This document shows, in pieces, positions 53,792 to 64,000 of a DNA stretch of 64,000 nt (positions are counted from its first letter, which is position 1; every line of letters begins with the position of its first letter). The notes beneath the pieces were generated by a model. That model had not been told where the DNA came from and did no database searches. It was given only the letters and a program-made list of their open reading frames with translations. This DNA comes from Steinernema hermaphroditum (Eukaryota; Nematoda; Chromadorea; Rhabditida; Steinernematidae). The position numbers and the translations under genes were made by a program. The stretch covers positions 12,432,092 through 12,496,091 of the forward strand of contig CM059623.1 of NCBI GenBank assembly GCA_030435675.1, read 5' to 3'.

Positions 53792-55755
53792 GACGATCAC
53801 CTGGAACGCGAGAACAGATTAGACGTTAGTTCGTGACGCGTAAATGACCATTCCACGACCTTCGCGAGTGATGATACAAAGCGATAAGCATTCTACATAA
53901 ACGCAGACAGTCAACGCGACATTTATATAGATAGCGCGATATTTGCAGAAATATTCAAAAGGAGAACGAAGGCAAGAGTCAAAAACTGCAGGTCGCCCGA
54001 TCGTGTATGCAGAGGTGAAATGGGGGGCGATGACAAAAGCGAGCAGCGCCGCCGCGGTCGGCGGAATTTGAAAATACAGCGCGCGCCGTGTCCGTTCCGA
54101 TCGATGACTCACAATCCCACAGGCACACAGAGCATCGCTACGATGCCGTCGCAAAGCGCAACGAAGGCAAAACATCGATGGAATCACAGGGTTTCCGAAC
54201 TGAAACAAAAGGATCACAAAAGTGGCGCTTTTTTTCGAAGCGAGATGTACACAAACGTCGCGATGGCGACAACGACATCGTGCGCGCTGACCTCGCAGAG
54301 TGACGAGAGAAGGACAAGGTGGCGCGCGCGGGTCGTGCGACAATACTCTCCTCAAAGCAGCGGCGGTGGTGTCGGATGGCGAGAGAATGGTATTCAAATG
54401 ATTCACTTTCAGTCCGTATTCCGAATTTCGCAAGGGGGAGACATAGAGCCGCATGCTGATCGATAATATTTGGCTGCGGGAAATACTTGAAATCGGGGCT
54501 GTTGTATCACACTTCTCGGCAAACCAACAATCAAGTTCGCGAGCTCTTCCGATCTGAAAACAAACAAAACACTTGTGAATTGGCGAACAGTAATCAAATT
54601 TAGAACGGCGAAATGCAGAAAAGAGGGAAGTAAGGCAAAACAGAGCCAGAAAAATCATCAATTTAGATTATCTAATCAGCATTTTCCATGCGGCGCGCGT
54701 CATTTCCGAACGAGTGGAAGTGCGGAATGTAGAAGGAAGAATGAGGGAACGGCAACAATACGAGGGAACATGAGATATTAACCGAACCGAATGGAACAAC
54801 GACCAACTCCGATAGTGACGCTTCTGCAAATGTAATCGCGCTTTGCAACATTAAAAACTGCCTGAAATGACCATAGAAGTGTGTCTGCATGTCTACCCAC
54901 ATGACTACGAGACAGTTGAGAACACGATACGTTAGCAAACACGACGGAACCATAAAGGACACCTGTGGATAGCCACAGAGAGCTGAGCTGACTTCCTGTG
55001 ACTCATCGCTCACACATGACAAAAGTGGACACAATACCAAATATCGGGTGACTACAATATGCTCGTGTTGGGACCTCCGCAGAACTCGACATCTGTTTTC
55101 CGACACCGATTGACTGTCTCGGGAGCATGTGAGCAGATTAAACATTCATAGACAGTCTGACCGATCTCCTGACTGTCTATTGCATGTTTTGGCTTACGAC
55201 AACGAGGCGTTTTCGTGTTTTTGCTGGTTTTTCTGAATGTTTCCTGCAATTCGCTTGCTGGTTTTCTTGAAATCTTCCAAAATATAGTAAGCCCTGCACT
55301 TTTTGAATAAGTCTTTCGTGGAAACTCTCAGTACCCTTAGATTTCTGTTATTCTCTTGTTGTCACATCGACACTTTTAAGAACTCCAACGTGAAAGGCTT
55401 TTCCCATTAATTATCAGAAAACCTCAAAATAGACCAGCGCCGCTCTCAGCTGCCCGAGTGGCCACGAGTTAAATCGAAACCGGCGATCGGTCAGCGCGGC
55501 GCGGACAGCTTGCGCGGCGCCGGCTGCACGCGGAGAGACCTCTGGAAGCGTGTTTGTCCTTTCAGCGTTGCACTTTCGCGCGATGGTGCTCTTTGGCGTC
55601 TCCGTGGTGCGGGCGGATTGCTCGTATAGATCACCCACCGGACGCGCGAGGCACTCGTTTATTGCGAAAGCTGGCAACTCTCGCGTTCTCCGTTCCCTCG
55701 CGACGCTTCCTTAGTCTTCCAGATGCGCGTCGCCGATTAATTGGACATTCTCCCG
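53792..55755. other. Divergent upstream region of mlc-4 and the BAZ2-like gene
   Basis: About 2 kb between two divergent starts. Frames up to 280 codons are present, mostly Arg/Ser/Cys-rich in several overlapping frames, without domains; I treat them as fortuitous. It should hold promoter and 5'UTR intron sequences of both genes. Confidence 0.45.
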
Positions 55756-58700
55756 ATGGACGACGCCAACCGAGCGCTGGCCGCGTTGCTGGCCGCCCAG
55801 GTGGACGCCCAGCGGCGTCCGAAGGCGCCGACAGCTCCCGATTCCGCCGCTTCCGCCTGGATGAATCTGCTCCTGTGGCAGCAGAACGTCCTTTTGCTCC
55901 ACAATTTGCAGAACCTGCAGAGCCAGGCGGGAACAGGTGCCACGGCAGCGAGACCGAATGAACGATCGGCCCCGTCCTCGATTGAGGAGGGCTCTCCCCA
56001 GCCGGGCACTTCGCAGGGGAACACCGATGCCGTGGCCCAGTTTTGGGCTCGACTGGCTGCCCAGTTCACCCCCAATGGCAGCAATGGACATGGCCCTCCT
56101 GAGAGGGATATCTCTAAGTGGCAGAAGAGAAGAAGCAACGGGGGACACAACGATGTGAAAGTGAAACACCGGTGAGTCCCTGCTTTATTCGCTAATTTGA
56201 GAGTGACTTTATGTCTTTCAGAAGGCCTAATGGCGCGGTACTACTCACAGAAATCGACAGATCCACTATAGAAACGGTTGGTCGAGCTGTGTCACACTGT
56301 AACTGCGTATTCTGTAGGACACGGCGCATTCCGACATCTTCGGAGACCACTTGGAATACGGCCATGCCGAAGAAGGGGAACACCGCAGGCATTCACAACT
56401 CTCCCAAGACGATTTGGACCTCGATGAAGGTGTCACGAATGTATGTAAGAATCGCTCAACTCCCTCATCTTGACCATCCCTTGCAGAAGATGCCTCACTT
56501 CGATCGCCTGGAGAACCTGACCCTCGGAGGACCCGCTTTCGGTCATCTCCTCGCCGTGTCCGAGTTCCTCGAGAACTTCTCCACTGTGTTGAAGATCGAC
56601 AAGGAGGACGTGCCCAGCCTAAACGATCTCGTCTTGGGCATCCAGGGGAGCATCGCCCACTTCCCGAAGTTCATGAAACTGGTCAAGATTCTGCTCAAAC
56701 TGGTCCTGGAATATCCAGGGCTCCCCTCTGGGGTCGAAGGCAGATCGCCCTTCGGACAGCCCCTCCGCGAAACCGGTCTCACTGCGGGTAACTACTCGTA
56801 TTATCTCCGAATATTTTTGGCCTCCAGAAGCAAGACGGGCCGCGAGGTAGCTCATTTCGCTATATTTCGAAAAGAATCTTTCTTTTTAGCTGTCAAAGTG
56901 TCTTCTGCGAAGAGATTTCGGCGAGCTGAGCGTGGAGGAGAAGGCCGCTACAATGGCCTTCATGTGTGACGAGCTTCTGAGTTGCAAGAACATTCTCGTG
57001 GAGATCGACAGGAACATGGAGGAGAGCATCCGCTGGAAGGGAGAGAAGAGTCTCCGGGAAGGCAAGATCAGAGCGCTGAAGGGCTACGAGGCCAGGAAAG
57101 GGACGTGCTCCACGGAACAGTCGGGAACTTCGACGCCTTCTTCCGGCGCCACCGACTCGCCATCGACAAGTGCTCTCCACAGGACGCCTGTTCCTGGAGT
57201 GGTACTATGCGATCTTCTGACGGAGGAGGAGAAAAAAGCGACGAAGGAGCACATCGAGAGATTCGGGCGGGAGTGCGAGGAGCTCCAGAAGAGGATCGAC
57301 GATGCTTCCTGCAAAGTGCGTATCGTACCGTTGGGCGAGGTCAGTTCGCTCGTGTGGCGAGAATTACTGGAGGAGGCTTCAGGACCGCTATCGGCGACTG
57401 TACTGGAGGATACCGCGAGTTCAGTCGATTCTTGTGGAAGCCTCCGAGTCAGCTTCCGCGTCGACCAGTGGATTCGTCTGCCCCGATGTTATTGGGTGTG
57501 TGGAAGACCTCGTGGAGAGCGTCGTGGCCGGAGAAGCGAAGGACCCTCGAAGGCCAACGAACGCCTACAGAAGAGGATGGTGGACCATTTCCAGCGGGTC
57601 ACAGCTGGAGAATCTGAGGGGATGTCTCCACGAGAGAGGGATTCGCGAGAAGGCGCTGTCGAAGGCAATCGAGGAGGAGTACGAACATCTGAAAGCACTG
57701 TGCCGAGAGGACTACGGTAGAGCGGCTCCTCCAGTCTTCTTCGAGGCGATGGAAGAGGGCATCTCACCCCTCGACCAACTCGTTCTATCTCTGGCAGCGG
57801 TGGAGCGCACCATCGACGACCTCGGCGAGCGCATCTGCGAAGCGAACTTTCAAACCCCGGTGAGCAACTCTCTCTAAGTGCTTCGTCGACGAAGGGCCTC
57901 TTCCAGGAGTGGCGCTTTGCGATTCCGGAGGACCCCATTCTACCCGTGGACAACGAAGAGACGGAAGAGGATGACGACGACTCTTCGGTATCTTCTTGGG
58001 AGTCTCACACGGCGCTGGTCAAACAAACATCCATAACGACCTTTTCGGAATACGAGGACGTCCTAGAAAGGGTGAAGACAAAGCTGATTCTCTTCGAGAA
58101 GCACATAGAGAGACGATACCTCGACAATCACTTTGATAGCTCGTAAGTCGGAAAGGGGTTTCTCAGCGACTAAACGCTTCTTTTAGATGGCTCTGGACGG
58201 AGGAAGAGATGGTCAAAGCCATCGTGAGTCAGTTCATCAAGCAGAATCCAGAGAGAAGCGATTTCAAGGCGAAGAAGCATGCGAAAACGACCAGAAACGA
58301 GCAGGATGGTCAGCAGAGCGATGTTCGCCAATGGCGGGAGACCCTCACGGCCGCGAAAGTCCCTTCGGAGATCGCTCTAGCCGTCCCAAAGCTGCAAAGG
58401 AGCATTCTCTGGGAGAAATCGATCATGAAGGTCTGCTGTCAAATCTGCCGCAAGAGCGAGAACGACCACCAGCTTCTCCTCTGCGACGTCTGCGAACTCG
58501 GCTTCCACATGTACTGCTTCAAGGTGAGTCCGTCCGAAGAGTCTTCCGTGAAGAACTCATTGCAGCCGGTTATTCGCCTTCCGGAGGCTAGCTGGTTCTG
58601 TCCGCTCTGTGTGGCGCGTACCACAGACGAGCCCTGCTGCCTCGTTTGCCAGCGAGTGGCGCATCCTTCCGAGAAGCAGCCGGTGGCGACCTGCAAACAG

Positions 58701-59556
58701 TGCCTCTACACCTTCCACGCCAAATGCGCAGATTCCCCGGAGCTGAAAGATTGTGCGATGCACAAGGAATGGCTGTGCAACGGGTGCAAGGTTGGCCACC
58801 AACCCCCACCCAAAGGTCATCATGGGTATTTATGTTCAGCCACCTATTCCTATCCCCGAACCTCCGCCAAAGGCAGAAATCAAAGTGGAGCAAGTCGATG
58901 CATCGACCGAGAAGCGCGGAAAACGCCCTAAAAAGACAAAAACAACAGAGAAGACAGAGAAAGCCACACGAATCAAGGACATCGACCTCCCTCCGGATGT
59001 CCTAAAGAAGATGATGACGTGAGTGATGGTGTCGTTCCTTGTCCTCTATTGGCCTGCTTTTCAGAGCTCTTCTTGGGGAGATTATGCAACGCGAAGAGTC
59101 GGCCCTCTTCCGACACCCCGTCTCCAAATCGAAGTATCCGAACTACTACGAAGTCGTTAAACATCCAATGGATCTGGCGACTATTCGTCGCACGATCAAG
59201 GAGAAGAAGTACACCACGGCCGATAGATTTCTAAAGGATTTGAAGGTAGAGTTCTCGGGAACTTGCGTTGCAAGAACTGCTCAAATATGGGATTGAGGGC
59301 TATGACTGATCATCTAAAGTTCCAAAAGCGATAAAAGTGTCCATGTTCGCACATAAAAGCTATTTTGAATCTTCACCTTGACAAAGAATGAGTGATATTC
59401 CCTTACAGTAACCTACTACTTCAGCTCCTCTACGACAACTGCCGTCTATACAACGAAGACGACTCGGAAGCCACCCAGTCAATCACAGCTCTTCGACAGT
59501 TTTGGACGCGTCGATGGCGACAGATGAGGAGCGAATTTGCGAAGACACGGACCTGA
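55756..59556 (+). CDS. baz-2: BAZ2-type chromatin remodeller subunit (DDT-WSD-PHD-bromodomain)
   Basis: Eleven exons join in phase: 55756-56171, 56222-56444, 56487-56846, 56890-57339, 57383-57859, 57907-58142, 58187-58523, 58566-58790, 58840-59018, 59065-59245 and 59425-59556, giving about 1071 aa. Domains in order are a DDT region ([20 protein letters not shown]), a WSD motif ([20 protein letters not shown]) formed by splicing a 43-bp intron, and a PHD finger ([20 protein letters not shown], then FHMYCFK). A second cysteine-rich finger ([22 protein letters not shown]) and a C-terminal bromodomain ([35 protein letters not shown]) follow. This is the BAZ2A/B layout, an ISWI-partner that reads histone tails in the nucleus. 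I see no clear methyl-CpG-binding/TAM domain in the N-terminus, unlike vertebrate BAZ2. C. elegans baz-2 (flt-1) is the expected orthologue. Confidence 0.9.
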
Positions 59557-60410
59557 TCGGTCGTCACGCCTACAGTATCGATCTCCCAGCGAAATCTCCG
59601 AACATCTTCAAAGCATATTGTTTGATTTCATTCTGTGCATAAAGCGATTCCTATTGGTGTCGTTCACCCAACGAGCACATCTGGCCTCATTGGCTCTGCT
59701 GCATATCCTTGTTCGGAAGCCGTAGTCCCACCACCGCTAACAAACAAGATGTCCGACGCCAGGAATCCGGCTGCGTGAGATGTCACCCTGAAGGTCGCCG
59801 ACGCTCTGAGGACCACCGAAGACGCAATTCCCGGACCACGAACTCATCTCTCCGAAGAAGATGCGAGCTCAAAAGCCTCCTCTGTGCCGCAAACGCCCCG
59901 AGAAGAAGAAGTTCTACTGCCATTTCCGAAGTTTTGCCGTCTCCCACATGCCCCGTGATGCGCGCCGTCTCCGACCGGTTCGCCATAAGCGCCACGCCAG
60001 GGATGAAGCCGGCTAAAACGAGACATCCTCTGTTTGTCTATTATTCGGTGTCGTGCAAGGCGCAAGCCTTTGATTCACGAAATAAACTCGTAAACTCGTA
60101 AACTCGTAATGTTGTCAGTTCCAGTTTCCTGAAACTTTATAGTTTTTTTTCGCCCACTTCAGCCATTTACATGAGCGCCAATCTTGCCGCCCGCAGAGTT
60201 ATGAGCTACTTGGCTTTTAGTAGCTGGAGGGCGCGAATTCGCGCACGCGTTTATATTCAATTAAGAAGAGATGACTCCCCAAGACAAATGGGAAAGGCGA
60301 GCACAGTACATAAAGAGATGGTCGGGTTATCTTGGTCAAGTGGATACAACTACAGCAACATTGGTGTTCTAGGCCTTCTGTGAGTCACACGAAAGACCAA
60401 GAACGATCGC
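59557..60410. other. Downstream of BAZ2-like gene; possible small cistron
   Basis: One plus-strand frame at about 59798-59962 reads ADALRTTEDAIPGPRTHLSE onward and stops at CRLPHAP, with AATAAA near 60083. It could be the end of a small gene, but I found no start exon. Part of this region (59918-60085) has a diverged copy at 16985-17115. The segment CTCGTAAA is repeated three times near 60088-60108. Confidence 0.35.
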
Positions 60411-61246
60411 TCAATTATCTCGATAGCGTGGAAAGCCAGGACAACCACTACGGCCTGATATGAGTGTGGGCGCGATGAAATCGCCGGGTAAAAAGAACCG
60501 CCTACAGGGAAGCCACATCTCGGCTTTATCGGCGGTAGTGTGATCAATCCTCAGGTAGAAATTTAATACGTGTCCGTGCTGCGAAGGTATCTCTGAATGG
60601 TCGGCCCAATCGTAATCACAGTTGTCGTGCGTTATGAAATCGATCCAGTTGTATCCGAACTGTCCGTCGGCCATGTCATAGGCCAGACTGAGAGATACGT
60701 CTCCCAGTCTCCATGCGGCACCAAGTTCAAAAAACGGACTGTGATAGACAAGCTTCATGTTCACAATATTTGGATTAATCATGCAATTCTCGTATTTGGA
60801 GAGTTTGTCTCTCCCATATGCTGCGTGCGAGGTACAAAGCGCTTCAATGCGTTGGATCGTACCCTGAGGAACGTCAATCACCTGAAAGAGATACAGGTAT
60901 ACCTTAGTGCAGAGAGGAGCTCACCCTCTCGACGTTCATATCTCGTTGAAGGTCGTCATTACTTATTTTGGAAGAGGTGACCTTCCAAATGAGAATGTTA
61001 TTGTCATTGAGAAATCCAACTTCGACAAACAAATTATGGCTAGTTCCAGATCTAAAGCAGTTGGATGTGTGAACCGCAATCTGTAAACGCCCAATGATGA
61101 ACGGAGACTAGGACACAAAGACTACTCACTTTTACTTCTAGCTTCGTCGAATTCCGATAGATTCGCCAACTTTGGTTTGCTTCCACTTCTAAAGCACACA
61201 GAAGCAGAGAGAGAAGCAGGAGGCGTCTCATCGCCGCTCCGGACAA
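60411..61246 (-). CDS. Secreted protein of unknown function
   Basis: Three exons (61130-61246, 60925-61080 and 60411-60881) give 247 aa from the ATG at 61246, or 242 from 61231. A clear signal peptide (MRRLLLLSLLLCALEVEA) leads into a luminal or secreted domain. It has cysteines and many aromatic residues (for example YDMADGQFGYNWIDFITHD and WLPCRRFF) and no further membrane helix. N-glycosylation motif NST lies near the N-terminus. I cannot assign a family. The acceptor AGs and intron lengths (about 43-50 bp) look genuine. Confidence 0.65.
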
Positions 61247-61804
61247 TGACCGAAACCGTTCGTTCCGTTGTTATCTTCAGGAAGATGGCCATAATGTATG
61301 CGGTGCATGCATTTCTGGCGCTAGCAATAGCGAGATATCTGTCTTGCAGTCTCTCGTGACATTTCGCTTCATATTTCAACCAGGCGCATAACTAGAATCG
61401 TTCAGATTTGTTCCGTGAAGGCTTGAAAACATATTAGCAATGCATTTTCTTTGGGGTCTCAGGAAAGAATAAGGAAATAATGATCTCCTAGGTGCGCCAT
61501 GAACCGCCATGAAGCTATTTCGACCCAGTTAGATTTCACTGTTCTACTGTTACTCCTGAATCAAATGGCATTCGCAATGCAAGGTTTCTCAGCCGGGGCG
61601 ATCAACGATGGCCGAGAACGACCGCTCACTCAACTCACAAGGGAGGGTTCCCAAGTGATAAGCGCCGATTTGGCTCAAACTTTGTACACTGGTAGAACTA
61701 TGTTCATGTAGTGCAGTGGCTTATGGCGCATCGGCAGCATCTCATGGGAGAGGTTCTAAAAGGGGTTAGGGGATATAGTGCTGCTGAAGCCCTGGCAAAC
61801 ACGA

Positions 61805-61880
61805 TGCCCATGTTGTGTAGTGGTTAACGTGTCGGACTACCATTTTTTTTCTCCGCCTGGTTCGATTCCCGTCGACGGCA
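61805..61880 (+). pseudogene. tRNA-like relic
   Basis: An A-box-like TTGTGTAGTGGTTAACGT and a B-box GGTTCGATTCC are correctly ordered, and the ends TGCC and GGCA can pair. The anticodon arm is replaced by a T-rich run (CCATTTTTTTTCTCC) that would also stop Pol III. This is a dead tRNA or tRNA-derived SINE fragment. Confidence 0.65.
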
Positions 61881-61969
61881 TAACGTTTTTCTTGGCCTTA
61901 TTATCTTCGCCAATATCTTTAAACCCATTTAAAACACACGAAAACCGATTGATTTTAGCCAATAGAATG

Positions 61970-62024
61970 CTTTGACCACGTATAATTACGTTATCACTGA
62001 TAACGTAATTATACGTGGTCAAAG
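61970..62024. repeat. 55-bp near-perfect palindrome
   Basis: Two exact 27-bp arms (left CTTTGACCACGTATAATTAC and on) are separated by a single C at 61997. It could extrude a hairpin. It is unrelated to any gene end that I can see. Confidence 0.95.
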
Positions 62025-62111
62025 TTCGGAAAGTTCGCTTGTTGTAGCGGCCTGATAGTACCTTGAATCGTCAGTCCATCGCCGTCCATTGTATATGTAT
62101 GAACCTTTATT

Positions 62112-62923
62112 TTACATTACAAGTGCGCCACTGGCCATAGCGAAGTATCTATCGGCACACTTGTCGCTTCCATAATTCAACAAAACAACGCGAAGGTGAC
62201 CATTGAAAAACACCTTGCTGACATGGAAGAGAGCGTAACGTTTCTCAGCCAGAAGCTGTCGCAGGAACCACGCGAAATCCTCTTCTTGTTGCGGACTAGG
62301 ATAATGAATTTCGATGTTGATTTGACAAATGACTTTGTTCGCCTTATCCAGCTCTCCACCTTTCAAGAAGTACGGTAGCAGCCCGTACTCTGCATATTCA
62401 GCGTCGAGGAACATGTTGTCCACAAGCGACGCATTCAGATGGTTCAGGAACGTCACCAGCTCTTGTGCAACGACTGTTTTAGCCGAATATCCTTTGTCAA
62501 AACCTAAGAGGATCAGGGATATCAGGAGTGTTGTTACCATGATCATACCATTGATCACCAGAGACTCTACTTTTCCGTTCTGATCTCCAATGGCGTAGGG
62601 GTAGAAGGTGCCGATTTTCTCGTACAACTCCCTGTTCCCAAGCGGAGTCGGATCGCTCCCGACGAAACGACATTCGGGTTGAACTTGTTGAAGTTCTTGC
62701 TCGGCCTTTATGTCCAGACCTACGCCGACTGATAGAACCAGGCACTAAGAGGCACTGGCGTACACTAGGGCCGATTTACACTAATCTCACCTGATTTATG
62801 ATGCTTTTTGCCTTGAGGTGATACTTTGTTTCGTCGCTGTTGCGCAGGGGAGAAAATTCGTCGGTAGCCAGTTCAGATGTTTTTTCGCATTCCTCGACGA
62901 TGTAGGGTAGTCGATTCCATGTC
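62112..62923 (-). CDS. FkbM/Methyltransf_21-like family protein, N-terminus missing
   Basis: Two exons are supported (62791-62923 and 62112-62744). The larger reads VLSVGVGLDIKAEQEL, CRFVGSDPTPLGN, YEKIGTFYPYAIG, FLDAEYAEYGLLPYF, VICQINIEIHYPSPQQ and LFHVSKVFF. This is the order found in the nematode FkbM-domain (Methyltransf_21) family: glycine-rich SAM-like loop, acidic F-x-G-x-DP, then LDAEYAEY. One helix (MIMVTTLLISLILLGF) is more hydrophobic than usual. The upstream exon begins with one base of a split codon at 62923; the exon before it was not found, so the start is unknown. Function and substrate are not established for this nematode family. Confidence 0.7.
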
Positions 62924-63634
62924 TAAATTTTGGAAATAGGGAATTGAGAACAAGGAAAACATGCCAACGGAGACCTGAACTGCCAATACACTTTGAAAGA
63001 ATGGCAAAAGATCTCTAACTATTGTTTATTCCCGGTTCGAAGGACCAGCTCAAGTTCACCAACATTCTTACACTATGAAGGAGTCCCAAAAAATGATCTT
63101 AATCAAGTGGGAAATCCAAACAGGTAGGAGTCCGACTCGTTAGGATCACTTTCTCAGAAGACCTTTCAACATTGTTTATTCTCGGTTCTAAGGACGAGCA
63201 CATCTGCAATCGTTTGCTGAGCTGGGCCATCAAATATGATGTGATGATTTAAGTAGCTGCTTTATATACATTTATATTATGTTTTCATTTGAAGTTTTTG
63301 ATATGAATCACAAAAACAAGTGACTCAGGATGTGAATCATATAGTCAAGCGGCAATAAGTAAACATGACTCACACGAATTACTTTCTCAAGCATCACATC
63401 AGGCGGGGCTGTGCGAGTTTCGAGTTTTGCCCTGACGGGGAGGGTATGACAGTGAGACGTGCTTTATATTTTAGTGCCTTCATCGTCTTTCCCAGTCCGG
63501 TAGTAGTACGCTTCTTGGCTCTACTGAACAAAGCGGACCCCTACAGATAATAGGGGACCGAATAGCTACAGAGTTATTTAGGACCAGTGATGCCGAACGA
63601 GTCCGAACCCGAGTCTCGAGTTTCGAGTCCGGAC
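62924..63634. other. Upstream spacer with simple repeats
   Basis: No gene is supported, although it should hold the missing N-terminal exon of the FkbM-like gene. Two diverged copies of TTGTTTATTCCCGGTTCGAAGG lie near 63021 and 63173. A short piece resembling the right-edge inverted-repeat element (GGGCTGTGCGAGTTTCGAG) lies at about 63405-63430. Confidence 0.4.
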
Positions 63635-64000
63635 CAGGGCTGTGCGAGTTTTGAGTTTTGGGGTTTTGAGGCCTTTTTTGGGTTTTGAGTTTTGAGTTTT
63701 GATTTTTTGGCAAAACTCGACTCAAAACTCGGCCTTGAAGCACTGTCCATGCTGGACGGGAGAGGGTCTTCTCCGTGGCATCACCGCCACTGGTCAATCT
63801 CCGAAGGTCGGCGACACCCGAAAATCTCCAGAAGCTACTGTTTCTAAACTCAAACGGCTTTCTGGAAGACTTTGCTGAAGGAACTTTTACTGTATTTCTG
63901 TCACAAATGGTTTTAAGTTTTGAGTTTTGGTTTTGAGGTCGTCAAAAAAGTTTTGAGTTTTGAGTTTTGACATCCGAGTTTTGAGTTTCGCACAGCCCTG
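63635..64000. mobile_element. MITE-like element with CAGGGCTGTGCGA ends
   Basis: The left end CAGGGCTGTGCGAGTTTTG and the right end TTTCGCACAGCCCTG form 13-bp perfect terminal inverted repeats. The interior is rich in GAGTTTTG and its complement CAAAACTC, which could fold into a long stem. No transposase is present. A CAGGG start is common in hAT-type elements, but the target duplication on the right falls outside the window, so the superfamily is only a guess. Confidence 0.7.

Larger units (their letters stand above)
61247..62111. other. Spacer with tRNA relic and perfect palindrome
   Basis: No protein gene is supported. It contains a degenerate tRNA-like sequence (61805-61880) and a 55-bp palindrome (61970-62024). 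Confidence 0.5.

Noticed and set aside
53819..54661. 280-codon minus-strand frame upstream of mlc-4
   Set aside because: Cys/Arg/Ser-rich in a promoter-like region, with competing open frames on the other strand, no motif and a normal mlc-4 start and acceptor right next to it.
62791..62923. Frameshift in the FkbM-like gene at a run of seven A/T
   Set aside because: Reading the exon from one base of a split codon gives an open frame (HGIDYPTSSRN onward), so no frameshift is needed.
1..64000. CRISPR array, bacterial operon or prophage content
   Set aside because: The whole window has spliced nuclear animal genes; no evenly spaced direct repeats with unique spacers and no bacterial gene signals.

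Overview
This window reads as nuclear DNA of a free-living-type rhabditid (clade V) nematode that is not C. elegans itself. The evidence is very short introns (many of 42-50 bp) with TTTCAG-like acceptors, expanded serpentine chemoreceptors, a nearly C. elegans-identical MLC-4 light chain, nematode-type CUT-homeobox, BAZ2 and RAI1-like genes, and a compact protein-coding half next to a repeat-rich half. Genes were rebuilt by joining open frames across GT-AG introns and checking that phases add up. Exon edges may be off by a base or two.

Layout. 0-1.9 kb: no supported gene except a degenerate tRNA-Gln and a good tRNA-Lys. 1.9-5.6 kb: a CUX/ceh-44-type gene (three CUT domains plus homeodomain, +). 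6.5-10.7 kb: two Srg/Srv-like chemoreceptors (-). 11.2-12.9 kb: a four-cysteine mini-protein, tRNA-Gln(UUG), tRNA-Cys and a decayed FLYWCH finger. 12.9-14.0 kb: a RAI1/DXO-like gene (-). 14.7-16.9 kb: a decayed non-LTR retrotransposon (-) split by a ~1.17 kb inverted-repeat element that carries a copied piece of the neighbouring RAI1-like gene. 17.3-19.3 kb: a third chemoreceptor (+). 21.4-25.0 kb: a peptide-receptor-like GPCR (-). 25-35 kb: gene-poor, with tRNA-His, retrotransposon fragments and duplicated AT-rich stretches. 35.4-36.6 kb: a second RAI1/DXO-like gene (-), beside tandem 136-bp repeats.

37.9-53.8 kb is dense housekeeping DNA: PIG-T (+), PTRHD1 and low-molecular-weight tyrosine phosphatase (-, operon-like spacing), VPS36 (+), a basic/proline-rich unknown (-), an unknown multi-pass membrane protein (-), a PGAP2/Frag1-like protein (-) and MLC-4 (-). 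55.8-59.6 kb: a BAZ2-type DDT-WSD-PHD-bromodomain gene (+). 60.4-62.9 kb: a secreted unknown and an FkbM-like methyltransferase-family gene, incomplete at its N-terminus (both -). The right edge is a complete-looking 366-bp inverted-repeat element.

The most unusual feature is a dispersed ~350-bp repeat whose 3' end is an intact tRNA-Gln(CUG) gene (three copies: 2.8, 6.0 and 19.3 kb). One copy lies in the CUX gene and appears to supply its 5' splice site. Functional themes include GPI-anchor biology (PIG-T, PGAP2-like), RNA 5'-end surveillance (two divergent RAI1-like paralogues) and chromatin/transcription (CUX, BAZ2).
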